Assembly: GCA_016490735.1 (NCBI GenBank)
Contig: JAEMWC010000663.1
Span: 421,001-485,000, forward strand
Origin: Pachyseris speciosa
Taxonomy: Eukaryota > Cnidaria > Anthozoa > Scleractinia > Pachyseridae
Length of the DNA stretch: 64,000 bases
Reading direction: 5' to 3'
The translations under genes were made by a program, and so were the position numbers. Under the pieces are notes generated by a model, which was given only the letters and a program-made list of their open reading frames with translations, ran no database searches and had not been told where the DNA came from. Shown piece by piece: positions 24,381 through 34,929 of the stretch; positions within the stretch are counted from its first letter, which is position 1, and every line of letters begins with the position of its first letter.

Positions 24381-27300
24381 ATGTCCTTGATGAAGTTATG
24401 CCTTCTGAGTATCGCTGTGATGGCTATAAGCGCCGCTACCGCTGAGACGGATAAATCCGAAGGTATGAAAAATACTTGCTTCTTTTCAAATCGATGAAGG
24501 TCTTAGGTTTACATGGTTGTTTATTTACTAAGAGAATTCTTTGGTCTTTCGACATATTTATTTCTAAATGCAAATTGTATAGGGTCGTTTTGGACGTATT
24601 TTGGAGCGGGGACCTTATCATGTTTGCTAGAAAGTCTCCTTACTTTAAAATGGTTTACATCTATTAGATACGATAAGGGAAATTACAGTTTGAATCTATT
24701 GTATCCTATATTAAAGAGTAAATTTCGTTGCACTTGTATGGAATTTTTCTTGTTTAGTTTCGTTTCATGTCATGGTGGTTTTCGAAGATGACTAAAAAAA
24801 TTGATTTATATTCCATTAAAGAAATTCGATTTTCTGATGAAAATTGACTCATTTTTGCAAGTAGTCAATTCCTTTGCCTGAAGCTAGAGTTGAAGCCTTC
24901 GATTTGTTTCAATAGCTGCCGTCGGTATGACCCAGCTATATATACGTTTTGGAATCTTAAAATATGTGCGACATTACTAGAATAACAATAATCTGCAAAC
25001 TAGGTTTTCGTTAAATTTTTAATGATTCAAAAACATTCCAGTTGCTACGATTCTAATATGTTCGCACCAGAATTAAACCTGGGCAATTTATACATTATAG
25101 CGGCGACAGAAAAATGGAGGTCATAGTTTGGTTTTTAAGGGCTTGAGAATTGTAAACAACATTTTAAGAAAATCAAAACTTGGAGGAGTCGTGAGTTCTT
25201 CGCATTTGCTGTTGTGAGGTTATTTTAATAAATGCCGCAGCTTTACCAAGGTTTATTGGAAACAAATATGCACAACTTCTTCCTCGGGAAGAAAGAGACA
25301 ATTAACGAAACACGGTTGCTTTCCATCTTAGAAATTTATTTCCCCATTGTAGTTTTAATTTGCACCGTCGAATCAAAAAAGGTTAGCTAAGTTGTCGTGT
25401 CTACTCACATTTCCTGACCACGGGTTATAATCAAGTGATACCGCGAATTATCATGGTCGCCTTGCTATGAAATAAGTCCTCCGTTTTTGAATTCTCACTG
25501 GGAGGTATACGATGTTTTCATTTTGTCGAAATGGAAAAAAGAAGCAGGCAATTAAGTCTAGTTTATGCCTGAATACTGGTTGGCTATATATATATATATA
25601 TTTCAATGTGAATAATAATCTTAGGTTTGTCTACCATCGTACGCTCAAAGCGGCAAGTTTTAGTTTACACCGTATATATTTTGAGTCAAACTTACATAAA
25701 AAAAAACGAATTGCTTCAAGTTGAGACCTAAATAAGTTGACAACGAAAATGCAAAGTGTGCTAGTTTCTAAATATATTTAGGTTATATTCAAATTTAGCA
25801 TCAGTCTAAATTTTCAAAAGTTTTCGGAATGTACGTAGGTTAAATTGATTGATCACGCCAAAAATAATGGACGGCATACAAGTAAAGTATAGCATATATC
25901 CCTAATAACAATATTAATTTTTTATCTATGTCCACGAAAATACACATGTATTTCGATGATAGACTTGTTTAAGATCATGACATAAAACTGACCTTTGTTT
26001 TCCGACGCTGCCTTAATATCAGTTTGCTTTTCAAACTCAAAATTCACGATCAAGCGAGTTTCGGATTGGAACGACAACAACGTTAAAATAAAGTGTTTCG
26101 TTCCAGAAAAAAAAATTGCTTGAGGGGCTGCCCAAGTAAATTGATTTCAATTTTATGTAAAGGAAGAAAAATATTTATTCAAAGTGTATGGACAAAATCC
26201 TTCGTAAACAATCTGATTTAAAAGGGCTGTTTTCTCACATAGAGACACATGAAAAGCAAGTGTAATGTCACAGTAGTATTATATAACGTTGGTACTTACA
26301 GACCAACTTCAGTTTTTTAAATCAGGCTCACTTAACAAGCATTACTGACTTTGAATTTATGTTATAATTTATCGCCATGTGTAAATTGTAGTCAAACTTG
26401 GTCTAGTTTATCCATTAGGTTTTTACTCTTTCAATGTCAGAAATTTGACGTATGAACCCACAGTTTGCATTGACCAGTGTGTGGCGCTGTTCGTTTGAAA
26501 GTTCAAAATGGCTTCAAATTGAGCATCTTTTTCAGTGTTGTTGTATCCCCGTAGTCCACGTAGTTTGAACTTAGGCACAAACTCTTGGAAGTGCAGGACA
26601 TTATATACGTAACTAAAAAAGTCGGTGCCATTTGATATCATCTTCTTCGTTCCAATAAAGCATTGAGGGACCTAAAGACGTATAATCTAGCGTTCGGTTG
26701 GTGTCGCGCTAATTTTAAATTAAGGCGTTATTAAACTGCAAAATAATCACTTCGACATAAATTCTATGTCCTACATTTCTTGGGCTCGTGAGTTAGTTGA
26801 ACAAAGGGAGGTAGTTTTGACGCTTCTCATGACTTCTTTTGTCACTGATAGATCTAAAAAGCGTTTTAAAAAAGTGTTTTTTAGTGCCGTCTCATACAGG
26901 CTTGGCTTTATATTATCTAAGTTTCCTTTAAACTGGGATGTACATGTTTCCGGCAGCCCTATTAGACCAACACAAGCGTGTTTTGGAGTAAAACAAAACC
27001 GATATAAGTTCCTGTTTCATCAGCTGTTATTTAACACATTACTCATTACTTAAGTGAACGCGGTTGCTGTCTTGTCATTTTATTTTTAACAACAGAAACT
27101 GGAAAAAAGTTGGCCTTGGTAAACAAAAGAACGTTTAAATGAAAATGCAATTTCAAATGATTTAATCAGTCGACATAATGTTTTATTTTGTGCTTATATT
27201 AACCGCGGTATCTTTTAGTTGTGCGACTCCCCACTATATATTTTTTCCTGTCAGAGACTTAAGTTAGAATTTCGCTATCAATGTATCCACCTTTGAAAAA

Positions 27301-30300
27301 GCCGTAGTTATGGTTTTAACTTATCACGTATGTCAAGGTTACTGAAGAAATAGCTCCTCCTATTGTTTGGCGAGAATAAACATTTCAGAGAAATTAATGT
27401 CTGTGTCCTTGCTTTGACGCATTTGCGGTCTTCTGTAGACGTAAATTTACTTTTCCGCAGACCTAAAGACGTAGTGTGTTGCGTATTTAATAAATGAAGA
27501 CGTGCATAGTACTTTTTTTAAAAGCTAAATCAAACACTCTTCACAAATAACGTATTTCAAGGAAATTAAAGGAAAGCAATACATTTTTACAAAGCACGAA
27601 CGTTCTCAGACCTTTGGTTAAGCATAGAACAAAACAAGTAGTAACAAACTCAGAAGACTAAACTTAAAAAAAAATTACGAAAATAGAGTTGATAAAACCG
27701 GTAGAAAGTGTTCTCCTCGCCCCAGTGCCCACTCTTCCAGTTACAAAAACGCGTCTTAGGTCACTATGTCTTCCGCTTCAGTAAAATTAGTGGGAATAAG
27801 CTAAGTTTTCTCGTAGTCCTTTGCAACTGTTTTGTGGACACTTTTCAACAAGCCTTAACTTGGAACGTTTACGATTCCAGTATGGTCGAGTACCAATTAG
27901 ATTGATTTCAAAAGCAAAGCATAACTCACAAATTAATGTGATCTGGTAAGCTGAAGCCACTCTTTGGGCACTAAGGCCACATGGTAGTGGGCATTTGCCT
28001 TAAATCTACCAAATCAAAGATTGAACCCAAGCATTAGTAGACATGGACAGCTGTTTCGGCTTTGATAGGGCGGGCCGCCTCATCAGCATGGCATAGCTAA
28101 TGCTCAGGCTCAAGTACCCACATTTGAATAAAACAAGCAGCTTGTGGGATGTGGCTGGAGTGACAAAGATACCTCACAAATTAAGGTGATCTGGTAAGCT
28201 GAAGCCACTCTTTGAGCACTTAGGCCACATGGTAGCGGGCATTACCCCTTAAATCTACCAATCAAAGATTGAGCCCAAGCATAAACATTAGCAGACATGA
28301 ACAGCTGTTTCGGCCTTGTTAGGCCTCATCAGCATGGCATAGCTAATGCTCAGGCTCAAGTACCCACATTTAAATAAAACAATCAGTAAAAACGTAAAGC
28401 TTGTGGGATGTGGCTGAAGTGACAAGGATACCTCACAAATTAATGTGATCTGGTAAGCTTGTTAATTTGTGAAGTATCCTTGTCACTCCAGCCACATCCC
28501 ACAAGCTTTTCATTTTCACTGCTTGTGTTATTCATATGTGGGTACTCCTCTCCCCAATCCCTCTCTCTTTTTCCCTCCCTCTCCCTCCCCTTTCTACGCC
28601 TGCCACGCAGGCTATTAAAGTATCAGGTGATATTCCGCGCGACGTCGCAGGATAACTGATAAATTTACCCCGTCCGCGTCGATATGTGTCCTCCGATGTT
28701 CACGGCGATCTCAAAAAAAGACGGAACAAAGCCAATTCATGTAGTGGTTTGCAATCGTCGTCAGATCACTTGTTTTCAACATTTTCAACTTTCAACTGTC
28801 TATACGTGATCAGGAGCCATCGGTGGGTTACAAAAATAAATAAACCCGGCCCCTTTCTGGCTTGCTGGTATATAGGAGGATAATGTCCTTGGCTGATAGA
28901 TTGTCCTCAACATTTTACAGTTGCCCACGAAGTTTCACTTCTCGGCCAGCTGTTCATTGTTCGGACAATCTATCAACCGCGAACATTATCCTCCGATATA
29001 CCAGCCGCCGACAGGGGCTTATTTGCCAAATATCTAGCGCGCCCTCGTATAGAATAACTGTTAAATATTTGTGGGCGGCCTGTGTAGAACGTAGTCTCCT
29101 TCGCAAAAGTGTCTGTGTTTGTTCTTTTCTCCCTCCCCACTGGTGAGGACGGTGAATAGGTCCGACACAAACAATGGTTGCGAAGGACGCTACCGTAAAG
29201 TTTACAGTGGAAACTCACCTTTAAAGGCCTTGGCGGAAACTTTGCTACTTACTACAGAACGGATAATAGAAATTTGAAACTGGCTAATGAGAGAATAGTT
29301 ATTTAACGAGACGTAGTAAGAAACTGGAAGTTAATCTTACCAAATTCCTGCGTAAGAGAAGCGCAAATTCAGCAACTGTGTCTTGAAGTTGAGAGATGAA
29401 TCATTCCTGAATCAATTTCATTATTTGTTGAATTTGAAACTTAATTCAGCAGAATATTATCATTTTCTTTTGTGCTTATTACTGCATTTTGCACAACTTA
29501 TAGGAAACATAACCCTCGAACAGCGATTGTTGACTCAACTACTGCAAGATCACAAGAACCGCAGACTGATTAGACCGGTTATGGATCGCTCGAAACCTGT
29601 TGTCATCAGGTTAAGCGCCGAGTTAATTGGGGTGACTAAAGTGGTAAGAAAATCAGATCATCTAATTAAAATAAAACACCAATGACAACACTTATTTACA
29701 GACGACTCATTAAGAGCAGCAAAGCTAATGTGACGGCGTCGTACTAAAAAGGAATGATATCTAAAAATCAGGAATTTTACACTAAAAAGTTCCCTCCAGT
29801 TGCTACAGTCTTTGCCGTAAAGAAAAATAGGTATTCAAAGGGTACATGTATGGTACACAACAACAACAACAACAACAACAATTTATTATATACAATATTT
29901 TTATTGGAATCTTTACAAGCTTTTACAGTAATTACAACCCGATGACATTTAGTGTGAGATACCGGCCGGAGGTATCCCATGCAGAAATGACTGATTTCTA
30001 CATGTTCTAGTACAATGCTGTTTTTTGATCTCAAACAGTTAGACGATTAGCTATCTCGTAACATGCTCTTTGTCTTCTCATGTTCATCATTGCAGGACGA
30101 AAAAGAACAGCTTATCAAGACACACTTTTGGGTTCGTCAGGTAGGATAATACTATCTGTGTATAACATTAAACTAATCGGACCCTAAACATTTTGTCATA
30201 CGCTCTTTTCCGCCGCCTAATTGAGGTTATTCTTACAGGACTGGTATAACCCTTTCATGACGTGGAAACCAGAGGAATATGGAGGCGTCAAGGAGATTAA

Positions 30301-31190
30301 TATCCCTCCCGACATGCTCTGGGTACCTGATATTATTCTCTATAACAAGTAAGTTTCATTTACAGTCATTTCATAAATGTGTATGGTTGCTTTATTTATC
30401 GACAATAAAAGCATGATAATGTTTAGACTTTTTGATGGCAACACAGGCAGACCACCCTATGAGTGTGTTGATACGTGAAAACTACGGAAATACAAAGAAA
30501 TGTATGGCGGTTACGAATAAGACACTGAATAATATAATTTTGAATGCATCTTGGTCTGGAAATCTCAATAAAGTCAAATCAAATGTTAATACACTGAGGA
30601 GTAGTGTTTTTTTGCCTCCCCGGGCTGTTTAAAACGCTATTTTACTGAATAACTCTCGACCGTTGCGTTTTATGACAGAAGAAAGCCATAAGGCATGCAA
30701 GTAATTATAACCGCCTAAAAGCCCCGACGTCTTCCACTTCAAATTAGAATTAACGCCAAATTATTGAACATCACACCTAACTGACGACGGTTCCTGATCG
30801 ATGAGAAGTTGCCTCAACTCCTCGCCAGATTTTAGCTTCATCCTTCCAATAATTCCCGAGAAATTAGTTGCTGAAGCCGTAAATTCGGCTTTCTGCATAG
30901 GATCCGGACAAATCCCGAAATCAAAGGAATTCGAGACATGCGGGTCGTTTCAAATTGGCCAATCAGAGTTTAAAGGGGATTAATTTCTAAAGAAACTGTG
31001 GTGCTGCGTCGATGGGGGAGTGAAACACGAAAATTTGGTTTATCATCGGAGTTGATAATAATAATAATAATAATTTAGAACTTATATAGCGCATTTTCCA
31101 TGTGTATATGTTCAAATGCGCTTTACAAGCAGATGAAATTGGAATTTGGAAATGTTGGTTTTTGTGGAGAGGGGAAAACCGGAGTACCCG

Positions 31191-31234
<44 letters not shown>

Positions 31235-32348
31235 AACCCACATATGACGTTGAGTCTGGGAATCGAACCCGGGCCACATTGGTGGAAGGCGAGTGCTCTC
31301 ACCACTGCGCCATCCCTGCTCCACAAAGTAAATTGACCACCGTACAGGGATTCGATTAGCTGACGTTTCGAGCGTTAGCCCTTCGTCGGAGCGAATCAGA
31401 GTTTGGTGCCAAATTGGCCAATTTGAAACGACCCGCATGCCTTGAATTCCTTCGATTCGAGATTTGTCCGGATCCTATCCATAAAACCGAATTTACGGCT
31501 TTAGCAGCGAATTTCTCGGGAATTATAGGAAAGATGAAGCTCAAATTGGACGAGGTTTTTCTCAACTTTTCATCGATCAGGAACCGTTGTCAGTTAGGTG
31601 TGATGTTCAATAATTTGGCGTTAATTCTAGTTTGAAGTGGAAGAGGTTGGGGCTTTTCGGCGGTTACTTGCATGCCTTGTGGCTTTCTTCTGTCATAAAA
31701 CCCAACGGTCGAGAGTTATTCAGTAAAATAGCGTTTTAAACAGCCCGGGGAGGCAAAAAAACACTACTCCTCAGTGTATTAACATTTGATTTGACTTTAT
31801 TGAGATTTCCAGACCAAGATGCGTTCAAAATTATATTATTCAGTGTCTTATTCGTAACCGCCATACATTTCTTTGTATTTCCGTAGTTTTCACATATCAA
31901 CACACTATAGCTGCCAAATCTCACGCATTATGCATGAGTATCACGCCTGCGGACCAAAGACGTCCATCTAGCATCTCACGCATTGAGGACAATTTCTCAT
32001 GCCTGGCTTGCAAATCCGGATGATTTGTTCTTCAACACATTAACAACAAAAATTCAATTCAATATTGCCAGTAAATGTTCCAACAAACGGCGCTTTATGT
32101 CGAGTTTGAGTCCTAACTGTATCAGAACGCGCTAAAATGTCGCGTTTCTGTTTGTATTTAAGGGACTACTGGAAACGAACTCAAATAGCTTCGGAAGTCA
32201 TCGGAACATCTTCGGACAGGCTCGGTAGCGTTCGGAAGTCGCCGGAACATTTTCGGAAATTCCATTCATGAGAAGACGTAAATCTCACGCATTTGATCCC
32301 GAAAAAGTTGGCAGGTATAACAGACTCATAGGGTAGCCTAAAGAGCAT

Positions 32349-32384
<36 letters not shown>

Positions 32385-32417
32385 GAAGTGAAACACGAAA
32401 ATTTGGTTTTATCAACG

Positions 32418-32448
<31 letters not shown>

Positions 32449-34870
32449 GGATTCGATTAGGGTAGTCTGCCTGTGATGACAATTACGAACTCCTTTCAGT
32501 TGATTACGACTGATGGCAGTAATTCAAGTCATGATTTTAATAATAATAAAAAAACTCTGTAAATTGTTCCTTTCTCCTTTGCAGTCCTCGTAACCTTGCA
32601 TTTTTGCTTTCATTGACGGTCAGCAGTTAGCGTTTTTGAACCAAAGTGAAAGTGAGCGCTGACGCTTCGGCCGTAACTATATATTTTACCTCCCATTAGC
32701 CACCTTTCTTTGATTCCTTGTCAATCTGATCTTTTCTTTCTTATGGATTCTTCCTCTGGTTATGTTCTTCCTTTTTCCGAAAAGGTGAGAGGTTAACCCT
32801 CCTTTCACGCACAGAGAATTCTAACGCTTAAACAATTTTTTTTCTCCACAGCGCTGACGATCGTCTCAGCTTGAGAGCGACCTCTGGTTTCACAACTTTT
32901 GTCAAAGTGCGTTCTGATGGTAACCAAACATGGAGAGCCCATGTCATCTACAAGAGCATGTGCAACATAAACGTCAAGTATTTCCCGTTTGACGAGCAGA
33001 CTTGCGCGATGGTCTTCGCCTCCTGGTCACATGACGTAAGTGCCCTCGATTTGAGAAAGAGGCCTGGTTTACCGGGAAGGAAGGCTGTTGCTAAGAAGGA
33101 AAGGGGTTCGGACGTGTTCCAGGAAAACGAGGAATGGACTGTTGAGGAGATTACTATCGAGCGGGATGAGGTAGGTTTCAGGCTGTGGATGATCCCGATG
33201 CTAACTTTTCTGGTAGTCTTAAGCCTCTTTGTCAAAGCGAGGCCTGGAACAGGCTCCTTTTTGAAACGACATTCCAATCATATGCAAATTAGAATGATTC
33301 TTCAAGACGACACGTTTTTTTTTTTTTTTTTTTTTTGCACTGGTCGCACGTGACTCACAATGATTTCAGCGCCAAATTGATATGTTTCCGCACTGCATGG
33401 AATGTAATTAAAGAGCCCAACCACCACCACCACCAAAAGAAAGAAAAAAGAAATGAGAAAATGCAAATTTGTTTTTGCCTGTGGGTTTGAACCCATGACC
33501 TCGCGAGGTCACGGGTTGAAACCCCGTTGAAGTCCTGATTTTTTTTTCAGGCTTCTTTTCGCAATTGCATAAATTGCGTTCACAACTGCGAGGATCATTC
33601 TTCATTTGATTTCATTTCCGCAGTTCATATATGATTCATTTCATATATCATTCACACTCATTTCTTTCACGGGAACATATGAACCCACAATTGACCTGCT
33701 CCCAACGTCAGTGGCTTCATAGCTAAGTTGGTTAGAGCATCGCACCGGTAATCCGCGAGGTCACATTTCAAACCCCGTTGAAGTCCTGAATTTTTTTCAG
33801 GCTTCTTTTCGCAATTGCATAAATTGGGTTCACAACTGCGAGGATCATTCTTCATTTGATTTGTTTTTGCCTGTAACTTGAACTGTATTTCACGCATTCA
33901 AGTTCTATTCCCCGACCGATAATAATATCTTTATTTACCCTGATAAAAACTGATCAGCTGAACACAAGGGAACAGCTGGTATAAACCGCTGATCAGCAAA
34001 TATGTGCCAGGGAACGTATTAAAACAGTACTTCTGTCCGTTACAGCGTCACTTCACTGCGGCCACCACCAATGCTCCCAGAATTGATGTAGCCAGCCACT
34101 GTGCACAGCTCACCCTCAAAGACTACACAATGTATGACTTTGTCGCTTTCGGCGGCCAACCGAACGCCCGATTTGACCGAAATGTGACGTACACATCAGA
34201 TCTAAGCTGTCGCTACTAGCATTTTCAGGACTCCCTTCAAGTTGTATTCAATTCTTTTTAATTATTGGTGACTTCCTCTTTTCACTAGAAAGACAACGAT
34301 TGCTGTGATCTACAAGTCGCGGAATTGACCATCACCATGCTTCTGCGCAGACGCACATACTATTACGTTATGAGCCTGATCTTGCCTTGTACGCTAATAG
34401 CATGCACCATCTTCCTGGAGTTTATTCTTCCAGCAGAGTCCGGTGAAAGAGTGGCCCTGGGTATAACTATTCTGCTGTCAATGGCCGTGTTCCAGGAGTT
34501 GACTTCAGAGAAGCTGCCATCAAGCTCCGAACACTTTCCCCTGTTAGGTAAGCGCTATGCGAAACGACTCGTACTTCAGTGGAGGACGCACACAATTACC
34601 TAGGACTCGCCTGAAAACTTATGGAGACAGGGCCTTTTCGGCCGCAGCCCCTAGGCTATGGAATGCTTTACCCATGGACATTAAGCTTAGTCCGTCGGTT
34701 TCTGTTTTTAAGAACAGACTAAAGACGCATCTTTTTAGAGCTACTTATAATTAATTCCTTGTGTATTTATCTTTCTCTGCATTTAAGTTAATCTTTTCTT
34801 CTGTATAGTTTTAATTTTTGATTGTTAAGCGATATAGACCTTTCTGTATATACCGCTATAGAAATAGTTA

Positions 34871-34929
<59 letters not shown>

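Larger units (their letters stand above)
27921..28545 (-). repeat. Hammerhead satellite, minus-strand dimer plus inverted partial unit
   Basis: Two head-to-tail units of the 254-bp family (about 248 and 259 bp) lie on the minus strand in the first intron of the receptor gene. A partial unit in the opposite direction follows (28459-28545), meeting them at AAGCTTGTTAATTTGTG. Each complete unit carries one hammerhead. The units have diverged more than those at 50-53 kb. Confidence 0.88.
30440..32480. mobile_element. Large fold-back element with ~0.5-kb arms in receptor intron 4
   Basis: The left arm (about 30450-30962) and right arm (about 31412-32480) are reverse complements. Shared blocks include AGTAGTGTTTTTTTGCCTCC and CCGAATTTACGGC-like sequence. 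The right arm is interrupted near its outer end by a MITE (31911-32314) and a Penelope-like fragment (32341-32459). The 0.45-kb spacer holds another Penelope-like fragment and a SINE. No transposase is seen and the family is unknown to me. All of it must be spliced out with the intron. Confidence 0.78.

Noticed and set aside
31112..31438. 108-codon minus-strand frame that looks partly coding
   Set aside because: It runs through the SINE and the Penelope-like end, both of known repeat type.
33711..33790. Possible tRNA-Thr gene
   Set aside because: The anticodon stem has an extra base, the T-arm is mutated, and the same body recurs next to it with a truncated head, so it is a SINE.
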